A stretch of 64,000 nt of DNA. It comes from Verrucomicrobiia bacterium (GTDB lineage: Bacteria > Verrucomicrobiota > Verrucomicrobiia > Verrucomicrobiales > DEV007). Below are positions 44,655 through 53,936 of the stretch, piece after piece; positions within the stretch are counted from its first letter, which is position 1; every line of letters starts with the position of its first letter. Below the pieces are notes generated by a model, which made no database searches, was not told the origin of the DNA, and was given only the letters and a program-made list of their open reading frames with translations. The stretch is from contig JAUICH010000001.1 in the NCBI GenBank assembly GCA_030427505.1, forward strand, positions 186,001 to 250,000. The letters run 5' to 3'. Position numbers and translations under genes: made by a program.

Positions 44655-47600
44655 GTGAGCGATAACAATCCAGCCTCCAAACGTAGTAGCGGGAAGGCTA
44701 AACGCCAAGATGAATCTTCGCGTGGAGTGAACCGGAAGCTGTCGGAAAAGACATCCGCCGGCGGGAAGCGCAAAGCCGTCCCCAAAGCGGCGAGCCGGGA
44801 CCGGCCGGAGCTGTTTCCGGTGGTGGGCCTGGGTTCTTCCGCCGGAGGTTTGGAATCCCTGCGCGAGTTCTTTTCCGCGATGCCCGCCCAGAACGGGATG
44901 GCCTTTGTGATCGTGCAGCATCTGAAGCCGGATCACGAAAGCATGCTGGGCGCCCTCCTGGCCAAGCACACCAGCATGCCAGTGGTGAGCGCCGTGGAAG
45001 GCCTGCACCTGCAACCTGACCACATCTACGTCATTTCTCCGAGGCCATTCACGATCCTGAAGCGGAACGGAAAAAAGCTGAGTTTCTCCGAGGTGACTGG
45101 CCGGATTCGAATGCCGATTGACTACTTTTTTCGTTCTTTGGGCGTGGCCTGCGAAGAGAAAGCCATCTGCATCGTGCTATCCGGAACGGGTTCGGATGGC
45201 ACCCTGGGCCTCAAATCCGTCCGGGAGACCGGTGGTTTGGTTCTGGCGGAAGATCCCTACCACGCCCAAAGCGAAGGCATGCCACGCAGCGCCATCCGGG
45301 GTGGCCTGGCGGATTTTGTTCTCCGTTCGGGTAAGATGCCGGAGGTCCTGGCCCGATACACGGCACATCCGTTCATGGGCCGCGACGGGAGCCAGGCGGC
45401 GAGCCTGACCCAGTCGTCAGATGGGTTGAAGGCGGTGTTTAACGCGCTGAATTCCCGGCCGGACTATGACTTTCGTTCGTACAAGAAAGGCACCTTGACC
45501 CGCAGGATCGAACGGCGCATGGGCTTGCTTAACTTAAAAAGCACCCACGAATACCTGCAACTGTTGCACAAAGAACCGGAAGAGTACGACCGCTTGTTTC
45601 GGGATTTGCTGATCGGAGTGACGAGCTTTTTCCGGGATCCAGAAGCGTGGACATCCCTGGGAAAACAGGTCCGGAGCGCCCTAAAAAAGAAAGAGCCCAG
45701 CGAGCCGTTTCGCGTCTGGGTGGTGGGGTGCTCCACCGGGGAAGAGGCCTATTCGGTCGCCATGGTGCTAAGCGAGCTGGTTTCCAGTCTGCATGTCGAA
45801 ACCAAACCGGTAGTGTTTGCCACGGACATCGATGAAAGAGCCATCGCAAAGGCCCGGAGTGGGCGTTACCCCTCCAGTATTAGCACGGAGTTGAGTCCGG
45901 AAAGGATCAAGGCGTTCTTTGGGCTTCACAATGAGGAGTATGTCGTTGGCAAGAAATTGAGGGAGTTGGTGGTCTTCGCCAATCAGAACGTCATTAGCGA
46001 TCCTCCTTTCTCCAATCTGGACCTGATCTGCTGCCGGAACATGCTGATCTATCTGGAGCCAAAGGTTCAAAAGAAACTGGTCGAGCTGTTTCACTTCGTC
46101 CTCGCGGAAAATGGGATGTTGTTTCTGAGCAGTTCCGAGTCCGCGGGCAGTCAGGACGGACTGTTCCGGGCTTTGACCAAGAAGCACCGGATCTACAAGA
46201 AGAAGGGAGGCAATCAGAAACGCGGTTCGAGATTCCGGACAGCGGGCTGGGAACCTCCAGCGGCGTCTGAGTTTTCCAAACGCAAATCCGCGGGACCCCG
46301 TGAGAAACGGACCAGCAGCTATCTGGAACTGGCGCGAAATGTCCTTTTGGAACGCTACGTTCCGGCCTCCGTTCTGATCGATCAGGACTTCAGATTACTG
46401 TTCTATCACGGAGCCACTGGCGACTTTCTGGAGTACCCGGCAGGTGAGCCGACAAACGATTTGAACCGGCTGATCATACCCGGATTGAGAAGCAAGCTCA
46501 TGGGCGCCATACGCCGGGTAGCCACGGACGATGCGCCCGCAACGGTAGAGCAAAGACGTTTTCGCCGTGGCCGGCAGGAGTACAACGTCACGCTGAAAGT
46601 AGAGCCCGTGGCCGGAAAAAGGGACGGAGAGAAACTGTTTCTGGTTAGTTTCACAAAGAAGGAACCCCCGCTTCGCGAGGCCAAGGAGCTTGTCGTGCCG
46701 GAAGAGTTGGATGTGGTGGCGGATGGCATTGTTTCGCAGTTGGAATACGAGCTGAAAGCCACCCGCGAGGATTTGCAGAGTACGATTGAGGAAGTGGAAG
46801 CCTCGAACGAGGAGCTAAAAGCCTCGAATGAAGAGATCATTTCGATGAATGAAGAGCTCCAGTCAGCGAATGAGGAACTGGAGACGTCCCGGGAAGAACT
46901 TCAAAGCCTGAACGAAGAGTTGGGCACGGTGAACAATGAGTTGGAGGCGAGCGTCCAGGAGTTGGAGTCCGCCAACAATGACATGAACAACCTGCTGAGC
47001 AGTACCGACATCGCGACGGTATTTCTGGATCAGGATTTTTGTATCCGGCGCTACACTCCGGCGGTCAACGAACTGATGAGCCTGATACCCTCCGACATCG
47101 GCCGTCCGTTCAGCGACATCGCCCTGAGGTTTAAGGATGAGAGGCTCATGGACGACGCACGGAAGGTGCTTGAGAAACTCACCCCGATAGAAAGCCAAGT
47201 CACCAATACTGAGGGGCGGTCCTTCGTGCGCCGCATTCTGCCCTACCGCACGGATGACAACCGGATACCAGGCGTCGTGGTAACCTTCACGGACATTACG
47301 GAGGTTCACGGAGCGCTGGAGCGGCTCAGGATCCGAGAACATCAGCAGGCGCAGGTTTCCCATTTGGGCCGCCTGGCATTGAGCAATGCTCCCGTGCCGA
47401 ACCTGATCCGCGAGGCGGCGAAGGAACTGGCAGAGTCTCTGCCCGTGGACTTTACCAAGATCCTGGAACTCCTGCCAGACGGCAAAGAACTGCTGCTCCG
47501 CGGAGGAGTGGGGTGGAAGCGGGGAATGGTGGGCCGCGTCAAGATCAGCACCGACTTGAGTACTCAAGCCGGCTACACGCTGGAATCCAGCCGGCCGGTA

Positions 47601-50600
47601 ATCGTCACGAACCTGGCCAAGGAAACCCGGTTTCGAGGACCGAAACTGCTGGCGGACCTTGGCATCGTGAGTGGTATGAGTGTCATCATTCCCGGACATG
47701 GCCGCCCCTGGGGAGTGCTGGGCGTGCACGCGCGGACGCAAACGGACTTCACCTTGGACGACGTTCACTTTCTGCAGTCCGTGGCCAACATTCTTTCCGA
47801 TGCTATTCTGCGCCAGCGGGCGGACCAGAAAGTGCGGGAAAGCGAGAAACGCCTGCGCCTGGTGACGGACTCGCTTCCGGTGCTGGTGTCATATTGTGAC
47901 AGAGATCTGAACTACCGGTTTTGCAATGCGGCTTATGAAGAGTGGTTTGGCATCGGCCGGGAGGAAATGATAGGAAGAAACGTTCGCGAAGTTCTCGGCC
48001 AGAAGGCCTTCGAGTCGCTTGAGCCGATCATGGCCGCAGTGCTCCGTGGCGAGCGTCAATCTCTGGAAAGAGAAATTCCCTACCGGCACTCCGAACCCAA
48101 GTTTGTCCACATAGACTACATCCCGGACCAGACGGAAAACGGACGGGTGGAAGGGTTCTATGTCATGGTTCAAGACCTGACGGAGCGGCGAAGGGCGGAA
48201 GAAGCCACCAACCGCCTGGCGGCCATTGTGGTGGATTCAGAAGATGCGATCTATAGCAAGGACCTGAGCGGAACTATCACCAGTTGGAACCTGGGCGCAG
48301 AGCGGATTTACGGGTACGCCGCGGAGGAGGTAATCGGGAAAAAGGCCACCATGCTGATTCCCAAGGAACGCCGTACAGAGGTCAATCAGATGCTCAAGAA
48401 GATCGCCGAAGGCGGCCGGGTGGCTCACCACGATACCCTCCGCCTCCGGAAAGATGGAACGCTGGTCCACATCTCCATCGCGTTCTCTCCCATCCGGTCA
48501 AAAGATGGCGAGACAACCGGGGCTTCGATTGTGGCCCGCGACATTACAGACCGGGTGGAAGCCGAACGGCTCCTCAAGGAGAACCGGGCGCGGTTGGCCC
48601 AGGTAATGGCCAGCATCAGCGATGCGTTTCTGTCTTTCGACGAAGAATGGCGATACACTTTCATTAATGATACCGCCGAAAAGCTTCTCGGCGCCTCGGC
48701 GGACACTTTGCTGGGTAGGGGGATCTGGGAGGGGCTGGTAGAGAAGGAGGCGGCGCCATTCTTCGAGGCCATGCAGGCGACACGCGCGACTGGTGAGGTC
48801 AGAGATGTAGAGGCGTTTTATCATCCCACTCAGCGCTGGTACTCCTGCCGCTGCTATCCGCGGGATGAGGGGGGAGTCTCCGTGTACTTTCAGGACCAGA
48901 CCGAGGAGAGGCGGGCCAAGAGCGCTTTGCTGGAGAGCGAAAGGCGGTTCCGGAAAGCGCTGGAGGATGCCCCGTTGCCCGTGGCTGTCATCGCGGATGA
49001 CGGAGAGCTCCTGCTGGTGAGCCGGCAGGTGTGGGAGATCACGGGTTTCCAGCCGGAAGACCTTCCAGACTTGCAAGCCTGGGTGTCTCTGGTCAAAGAG
49101 TTCGGAGCGAAACAACGCCAGACGGCGGAAGGACTGATCGAACAGTTGTTTAGTCAAACTGAGCCTCAGGAGAACGGAATTCATCGTGTGCCGGTCAAGG
49201 GCGGCGACGTTCGCCACTGGCAGGTGTTCACCTCTCCTCTGGGGCCGGGCCCGGACGGGAGGAAGCTGATCGTCACGATGGCCCACGACATCACCGAGCA
49301 GCGCATTACGGAAGAGCGCCTCCGGCTGGCGTTGGTGGGGGGTGAGATGGGCATTTTTGAAGTGGATGTTCAGTCCGGGCACTGCACTTTCGACAGCAAG
49401 GTGACCGAGCTGCTTGGCTTTGATTCAACGGTTAGCGAGTGCAAGCTCGAAGAGTTTGCCGCCCGGATTCATCCGGAAGATCAGGAGAACTGGAAGGCTG
49501 CCGCCGGCCTGGTACTCAGCGGCAAAGGGGACTACGACGTTGAATTCCGCTACCTGAGGCCGGATGGCAGAGCGATCTGGTTGGCTGGAAAAGGGCTTTC
49601 TGTTGGCGGCACGGACGATCATTCCCTGCGCTGGGTGGGAATCAATTATGACATCACTGCACGGAAGGAGATCGAACAGGAGCTGCGCGAACTGAATCGC
49701 CATCTGGAGCATCGGGTGGAGGAGCGTACGGCAGAGCTGGCGGAGCGCGAAGACGTTTTGGATTCCATCATTCAAACCGCGGCGGATGGCATCATCAGCG
49801 TATGCGCTCAGGGTAAGATATTGAGCTTCAACAATGCCGCGCGAGAAATGTTTGGGTATCAAGACAAGGAAGTGATTGGGATGCCGGTGGAGCGCCTTTT
49901 TATAGCCGGTCTGGGCAATGACATGAAGTCTTTGCTCCGTCGCTGGAAGCGGAACAGTGAACAGGAGCTGGTAATTGAGCGCGGGGAAGGGGAGGCGATC
50001 GGAGCCAGTGGTACCGGGTTTCCGGTGGAGTACGTGATCAGCCAGTCACCTTCGCGCTCCATGGTGATCCTGATTGTCCAGGACATCTCCCAGCGCCGGA
50101 GGCTGGAACAGGAAGTGTTCCGGGCCAGCGAAGAAGAGAAAGAACGCATTGCCGCGGACCTGCACGACAACATGGGCTCCATGTTGAGCGGCATTGATTG
50201 CCGGGTGGAAGTGCTGCGCGGAAAGCTGGCGGCACAGAACCTCGCGGAACGGGAAGAGATTGAGAAAATTTCCTCTTTAGTGAAAGAAGCGATTTCCCAG
50301 TCCCGGGAATTGGCTCACGGATTGCATGCCCTGGGCATGGAAGAAGGCGCCTTGATGAACGCACTGCGCCAGTTCGCGGAACGCCTCAAGGCCAACCACC
50401 GGATGAGCAGCCGGTTCCATTGCCCCGAGAAGGTGGAAGTGAAAAACCCCTTTGTTGCCAACCACCTGTTCCGGATTGTGCAGGAAGCTTCAAACAACGC
50501 CATCAAGCACAGTGGTTGTACCCGCATCACGGTGGGAATCCGGGCCGATGAAGACCGGGTGGTGGTGACCGTGAGGGACAACGGAACCGGATTCAACCGG

Positions 50601-50762
50601 GAGAAAGTTGAGGGCGATGGCATCGGTCTGGATATCATGCGGTACCGGGCGAATGCCATCCGCGGGACGATAACGGTCCAACCCCGGAAACAGGGCGGAA
50701 CGGAGGTCATTTGTTCCGTTCCCATGGCCGTCTGCCAGGACCCCGGCAAGCTTGCCAATTGA
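44655..50762 (+). CDS. CheB-CheR-PAS/GAF-HisKA_3 histidine kinase (2035 aa)
   Basis: The start codon is GTG 44655. Domain order: CheB methylesterase (about 54-240; SSAGG nucleophile Ser near 61, His 89, SGTGSDGTLG Asp 181); CheR methyltransferase (about 260-515; GVTSFFRDPEAW, VVGCSTGEEAYSVAM, ICCRNMLIYL); a long coiled coil (about 690-780); PAS; GAF (about 920-1070); five or six further PAS/PAC domains; a short coiled coil; a final PAS; HisKA_3 with phospho-acceptor His in ADLHDNMGS (residue 1837); and HATPase_c (EASNNAIKHS, DNGTGFN, GDGIGLDIM). No receiver or transmembrane helix is visible, so it is cytoplasmic. It most likely phosphorylates the divergent NarL-type regulator. CheB and CheR catalytic residues are all present. 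Confidence 0.95.
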   Translation: MSDNNPASKRSSGKAKRQDESSRGVNRKLSEKTSAGGKRKAVPKAASRDRPELFPVVGLGSSAGGLESLREFFSAMPAQNGMAFVIVQHLKPDHESMLGALLAKHTSMPVVSAVEGLHLQPDHIYVISPRPFTILKRNGKKLSFSEVTGRIRMPIDYFFRSLGVACEEKAICIVLSGTGSDGTLGLKSVRETGGLVLAEDPYHAQSEGMPRSAIRGGLADFVLRSGKMPEVLARYTAHPFMGRDGSQAASLTQSSDGLKAVFNALNSRPDYDFRSYKKGTLTRRIERRMGLLNLKSTHEYLQLLHKEPEEYDRLFRDLLIGVTSFFRDPEAWTSLGKQVRSALKKKEPSEPFRVWVVGCSTGEEAYSVAMVLSELVSSLHVETKPVVFATDIDERAIAKARSGRYPSSISTELSPERIKAFFGLHNEEYVVGKKLRELVVFANQNVISDPPFSNLDLICCRNMLIYLEPKVQKKLVELFHFVLAENGMLFLSSSESAGSQDGLFRALTKKHRIYKKKGGNQKRGSRFRTAGWEPPAASEFSKRKSAGPREKRTSSYLELARNVLLERYVPASVLIDQDFRLLFYHGATGDFLEYPAGEPTNDLNRLIIPGLRSKLMGAIRRVATDDAPATVEQRRFRRGRQEYNVTLKVEPVAGKRDGEKLFLVSFTKKEPPLREAKELVVPEELDVVADGIVSQLEYELKATREDLQSTIEEVEASNEELKASNEEIISMNEELQSANEELETSREELQSLNEELGTVNNELEASVQELESANNDMNNLLSSTDIATVFLDQDFCIRRYTPAVNELMSLIPSDIGRPFSDIALRFKDERLMDDARKVLEKLTPIESQVTNTEGRSFVRRILPYRTDDNRIPGVVVTFTDITEVHGALERLRIREHQQAQVSHLGRLALSNAPVPNLIREAAKELAESLPVDFTKILELLPDGKELLLRGGVGWKRGMVGRVKISTDLSTQAGYTLESSRPVIVTNLAKETRFRGPKLLADLGIVSGMSVIIPGHGRPWGVLGVHARTQTDFTLDDVHFLQSVANILSDAILRQRADQKVRESEKRLRLVTDSLPVLVSYCDRDLNYRFCNAAYEEWFGIGREEMIGRNVREVLGQKAFESLEPIMAAVLRGERQSLEREIPYRHSEPKFVHIDYIPDQTENGRVEGFYVMVQDLTERRRAEEATNRLAAIVVDSEDAIYSKDLSGTITSWNLGAERIYGYAAEEVIGKKATMLIPKERRTEVNQMLKKIAEGGRVAHHDTLRLRKDGTLVHISIAFSPIRSKDGETTGASIVARDITDRVEAERLLKENRARLAQVMASISDAFLSFDEEWRYTFINDTAEKLLGASADTLLGRGIWEGLVEKEAAPFFEAMQATRATGEVRDVEAFYHPTQRWYSCRCYPRDEGGVSVYFQDQTEERRAKSALLESERRFRKALEDAPLPVAVIADDGELLLVSRQVWEITGFQPEDLPDLQAWVSLVKEFGAKQRQTAEGLIEQLFSQTEPQENGIHRVPVKGGDVRHWQVFTSPLGPGPDGRKLIVTMAHDITEQRITEERLRLALVGGEMGIFEVDVQSGHCTFDSKVTELLGFDSTVSECKLEEFAARIHPEDQENWKAAAGLVLSGKGDYDVEFRYLRPDGRAIWLAGKGLSVGGTDDHSLRWVGINYDITARKEIEQELRELNRHLEHRVEERTAELAEREDVLDSIIQTAADGIISVCAQGKILSFNNAAREMFGYQDKEVIGMPVERLFIAGLGNDMKSLLRRWKRNSEQELVIERGEGEAIGASGTGFPVEYVISQSPSRSMVILIVQDISQRRRLEQEVFRASEEEKERIAADLHDNMGSMLSGIDCRVEVLRGKLAAQNLAEREEIEKISSLVKEAISQSRELAHGLHALGMEEGALMNALRQFAERLKANHRMSSRFHCPEKVEVKNPFVANHLFRIVQEASNNAIKHSGCTRITVGIRADEDRVVVTVRDNGTGFNREKVEGDGIGLDIMRYRANAIRGTITVQPRKQGGTEVICSVPMAVCQDPGKLAN

Positions 50763-50835
50763 ACCCGTACCGGGGGGATTGAAGGCATAGTGTCTTTGTC
50801 AGGGGGCGGTAGATTCGCCACCCGGATCGGGCATC

Positions 50836-50851
50836 ATAGGGAAATTCCCTA
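50836..50851. promoter_or_regulatory. Second copy of operator-like palindrome ATAGGGAAATTCCCTA
   Basis: The 16 bases are identical to those at 42853-42868, and a TAGG-type third half-site (GTTAGGCGG) lies at the same 7-base spacing after CCCTA. It begins 74 bases after the kinase stop codon. There is no annotated gene directly downstream on either strand, so its target is unclear. Confidence 0.5.
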
Positions 50852-51253
50852 GATCTGTTAGGCGGTTGGAGGGGGACCTGACGGTCACCACCCCCAATTG
50901 AGACAACCGAAGAATTCGACGATAGATTGCTCGTTGGTTTTGGTAGACCTGAGTTGTTGAATAATGAGATCCAGAGGCACCAGTCTTTCGCGTAGCGGCC
51001 GAGCACATTCCTGGCTCGGCTTCGTGGAGATTGGCCAAAGTTTTCCGTGCCAGGGACTCAGGGTGGCCGGTGATATTACAGAAGAGGAACGTTCTTGCAC
51101 CCACGTTCCCGCTGAGTTGGGCCTCACCGGCCCACCCCCCTGGCATGGTTTACAACAGGGACGTTGAGTTGCCTCCCATCGTCCTCCCAAATACCTGCTC
51201 CGCCCTCGTTCTTCCCATCCCTGAGGGCGGAGCGGGTAGGGCGGGAGACAAAG

Positions 51254-51273
51254 CCCCTGAACTGGGGTTTTTT
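51254..51273 (+). terminator. Weak terminator-like hairpin with T-run
   Basis: CCCC-TGAACT-GGGG is followed directly by TTTTTT on the plus strand. The stem is only four G-C pairs, and it lies about 490 bases after the kinase stop, so its use is doubtful. Confidence 0.3.
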
Positions 51274-51313
51274 GCGTTTAGGGGGGCTTGGCGTGCTGGC
51301 TGAGGTTTCCGCC

Positions 51314-51345
51314 AGACAAGGAGACAAGGAGACAAGGAGACAAGG
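51314..51345. repeat. Four perfect tandem copies of AGACAAGG
   Basis: Four contiguous 8-base units lie at 51314-51345. They are followed closely by the 3' end of the pbpC gene on the other strand. The array is too short and unspaced to be CRISPR. It is a microsatellite that could vary in copy number. Confidence 0.8.
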
Positions 51346-51395
51346 AAAGCGATGCCCGTGCGTGCTTAGCTCTCTGGAAGGAAGTGGGAGCTTTG

Positions 51396-53705
51396 TTAGA
51401 GGGTTTCTACCTCGATGTTGACGCTGGCCTGGTGGCCGGAGGCGGTGTCTCTGACTCTGAGTTCGTGGCGGCCGGGTTGAAGGATGACGAAGGGGAGGCT
51501 GCCGGACGCGTCGATTTTCAGGGTGGGGGACGTCCACTCCAGGGGGCCGGAAGCGTTGGCTTTCAGGGGCAGCAGGCTGCCGTTTCGGGGAAGGTCCGCG
51601 TCCAGGTAGGCGACGGTGCCGTCTGGCGGGCTCAGGATTTCAATGGAGGGCATCCTGGAGTCTTCCGCGGAGGGCTTGGCGGCAAAGACGCGATTGGCGA
51701 GGAATTTTCCCTGGCTTGAAAGCCAGGTGGCGTACTCCGCCGGAAGAAGGGAGCGGCTGCTTTCGTCATAGTCCTCCGCCGTGGCGGTCTTGGGTTCCCG
51801 GCCGGGACGATACCACTCGGTCAAACGATGGCGGGCGGGAAGTCCGGCTGAAACGGTTTTACCGGTAAGGGCATCGATTTCGTGGCTGACCAGCGTGGCG
51901 GGCCGTTCATACCAGCCGGGTTCGCGAGCTTCGTAGAGGTGCTGGAAAATGTTCTGAAAAACCGGTCCCGCGCCACTGACGCCGCTGACATTGCGCAGGG
52001 GGGTATTTTCAAAACTGCCCACCCAGACCCCCACGGTAAATTCCGGGGTAAAGCCGACGGTCCAGTTGTCACGGTAGTCAGTGCTGGTGCCGGTTTTGCA
52101 GGCCACGCGGAAAGGAAATCGCAGCGGAGAATAGGCGCCGAAGGTTCCGGAACGGGCATTGTTGTCGCTGAGGATGTCCGCGATGAGGTAGCAGTCCGTG
52201 GCGGAAAACCGGCGGACCGGATTGGACCCGGTGGCCTGGTCGCGGAGCAGGCGGAACTCCTGGTATTCGCCCAGGCGGGCCAGGCAGGCGTAGGCGTTGG
52301 TAAGTTCCAAGAGGCGCACCTCGGCATTTCCAATGGTCAGCCCTAGCCCGTAGCGATCTGGGTCGGCGGCCAGCGTGGAGATGCCCAGTTCCTGGAGCTT
52401 GCCGTAGAGGAGGTGATGGCCGCCGATGTCGTGGAGCAGGCGGACGGCGGGAACATTCAGGGAACTGGCCAGAGCTTCGCGAAACCGGACGGGGCCGCGG
52501 AAGCGCTTGTCGTAATTCTCCGGCCGGTAAACACCATCCAAAGAACTGCCGTATTCCACCGGCAGATCGGCCAGAAGGCTGGAAGCGTGGTAGTCACCCC
52601 GCTGCATGGCCAGGAGGTAGGTAAAGGGCTTCAGGGTGGACCCCGCGGAGCGGGCCGCCCAGGCACCATTTACCTGGCCGGAAAGACCGTCGAAGAAATT
52701 CCGCGAGCCCACCAGGGTCAGCACCTCGCCGGAGGGGTTGTGCATGACCACGGCGGCCCCCTGGAGATGCGTGGCCTTTCCAGTGACTTCCTGCAGCCGG
52801 CCCAGTTCCAGGGCCAGGGTGTTTTCCACAAAGGTCTGCAGCGGCAGGTCGATGGTGGTGCGAACGATGGGCGTGTCCGCCGGGGCGGATTTTCCGCTCA
52901 ATACCAGGTCCACAAAGTGCGGGGCGCGGAACTCCCGGTAGCCTCCATCCACGAGGAGAATGGATTCCTCGAAGGCCCGTTGGTATTCGTCCTCCGTGAT
53001 GAAGCCCAGGTGGCGCATGTCGCCTAAGATCTTTTCCTGCCGTTCCTTGGCGCCTTCGAAATTGCGATACGGGTTCAGGCGCGTGGGGGCGTTGGGCAGG
53101 GCAGCCAGGAAGGCGGACTCCGCCACGCTCAGATCGGACAACGGTTTGTTGAAGTAACCCCGGGCGGCTGCACGGCAACCAGTGAGAAGATTTCCGTAGG
53201 GCAGGCGATTGAGATAAGCGGCGAGGATGTCTTCCTTTTCCCAGGTCATCTCCAGCTTCCGGGCCAGCACGATCTCCCTAACCTTCGTCGGGATGGAGCG
53301 TCGTCTCGGTGGGGAGGAGATCTTGATAAGTTGCTGGGAAATGGTGGAACCGCCGGACATGAAGTGGCCGTGCTGAGCAAACTCAAAAAACACCCGGGCC
53401 ATGGCCTGCAGGTCCAGGCCGTTGTGGCTCCAGTAGCGCCAGTCTTCCGCGGCCACGGTGGCGTTGATCAAGTTTTCCGGCAGTTCATTGAAGGTGACGG
53501 GCCGGCCGGTGCGGAGATCGTCGGCATTGAGCAACTTTCGCAAAGGCCGCCCCTCCCGGTCGGTGAACTCCGTCGCCGCCGGAGAGGGATTTACCAGGTT
53601 TTCCGGCAGCGAGCAGAAGGGCGGCACGACGTAAACGGCCACGACATAGGCCGCCAGACCCAGGAGGGCGAGGCGGAAGATGAGGCGGCGCAGTCTGCGG
53701 ATCAT
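51396..53705 (-). CDS. pbpC: Penicillin-binding protein 1C
   Basis: This bifunctional class A PBP of 769 residues has an N-terminal membrane anchor (LALLGLAAYVVAVYVV), a GT51 glycosyltransferase domain (about 45-230; AAEDWRYWSHNGLD, GGSTISQQLIK, KLEMTWEKEDILAAYLNRLPYG), a transpeptidase domain (about 290-600; SAGSTLKPF with the acyl-Ser, ASSLNVPAV, CKTGTS), and a C-terminal BiPBP_C Ig-like domain (about 675-769). Length and order match E. coli PbpC. In many bacteria pbpC sits beside the alpha-2-macroglobulin gene, as here 231 bases away, consistent with repair of the cell wall when the envelope is breached. Confidence 0.95.
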   Translation of the reverse strand: MIRRLRRLIFRLALLGLAAYVVAVYVVPPFCSLPENLVNPSPAATEFTDREGRPLRKLLNADDLRTGRPVTFNELPENLINATVAAEDWRYWSHNGLDLQAMARVFFEFAQHGHFMSGGSTISQQLIKISSPPRRRSIPTKVREIVLARKLEMTWEKEDILAAYLNRLPYGNLLTGCRAAARGYFNKPLSDLSVAESAFLAALPNAPTRLNPYRNFEGAKERQEKILGDMRHLGFITEDEYQRAFEESILLVDGGYREFRAPHFVDLVLSGKSAPADTPIVRTTIDLPLQTFVENTLALELGRLQEVTGKATHLQGAAVVMHNPSGEVLTLVGSRNFFDGLSGQVNGAWAARSAGSTLKPFTYLLAMQRGDYHASSLLADLPVEYGSSLDGVYRPENYDKRFRGPVRFREALASSLNVPAVRLLHDIGGHHLLYGKLQELGISTLAADPDRYGLGLTIGNAEVRLLELTNAYACLARLGEYQEFRLLRDQATGSNPVRRFSATDCYLIADILSDNNARSGTFGAYSPLRFPFRVACKTGTSTDYRDNWTVGFTPEFTVGVWVGSFENTPLRNVSGVSGAGPVFQNIFQHLYEAREPGWYERPATLVSHEIDALTGKTVSAGLPARHRLTEWYRPGREPKTATAEDYDESSRSLLPAEYATWLSSQGKFLANRVFAAKPSAEDSRMPSIEILSPPDGTVAYLDADLPRNGSLLPLKANASGPLEWTSPTLKIDASGSLPFVILQPGRHELRVRDTASGHQASVNIEVETL

Positions 53706-53759
53706 GGCGAGGCGGGTGTGGGTGGGTGGAAGTGAGGTGGCGGAAGCTGGGGAGCGGGT

Positions 53760-53891
53760 GGGGACGTGACTGTCAGACCATCGGACTATCAGATTTTGGG
53801 AGGGGATACGGGTAATCGAAGTCTTACGTTTCTTTTCTTACTAGAATCTTCTGAAAGTCCGATGGTCTGACAGTCTGATTGTCACGTCCCC
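53760..53891. repeat. Long inverted repeat between the alpha-2-macroglobulin gene and pbpC
   Basis: The left arm (53760-53792; GGGGACGTGACTGTCAGACC then ATCGGACTATCAG) is the reverse complement of the right arm (53851-53891; ending GTCACGTCCCC), except for an extra 8-base AATCAGAC in the right arm and one mismatch. The loop is about 58 bases and AT-rich. The arms contain repeated TCAGAC words. It resembles a MITE-like or hairpin-forming element; it may also separate the two transcripts. Confidence 0.75.
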
Positions 53892-53936
53892 TCGGCGTCC
53901 AGTGTCCAACCCAGCCGTCCGGCCACCCAGGGCCAC

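Larger units (their letters stand above)
50763..51395. other. 633-base region between kinase and pbpC, no supported gene
   Basis: Several overlapping frames are open on the minus strand (50799-51146, 50885-51190, 51124-51537), but none has a recognisable domain, ribosome binding site or signal, and they overlap each other. The region holds the second ATAGGGAAATTCCCTA palindrome (50836), a weak CCCC-TGAACT-GGGG hairpin followed by TTTTTT (51254-51273) and an 8-base tandem repeat (51314-51345). It may contain a decayed gene or small RNA. Confidence 0.5.

Noticed and set aside
51314-51345. CRISPR array
   Set aside because: The 8-base units are contiguous, with no spacers, and there are no cas genes.
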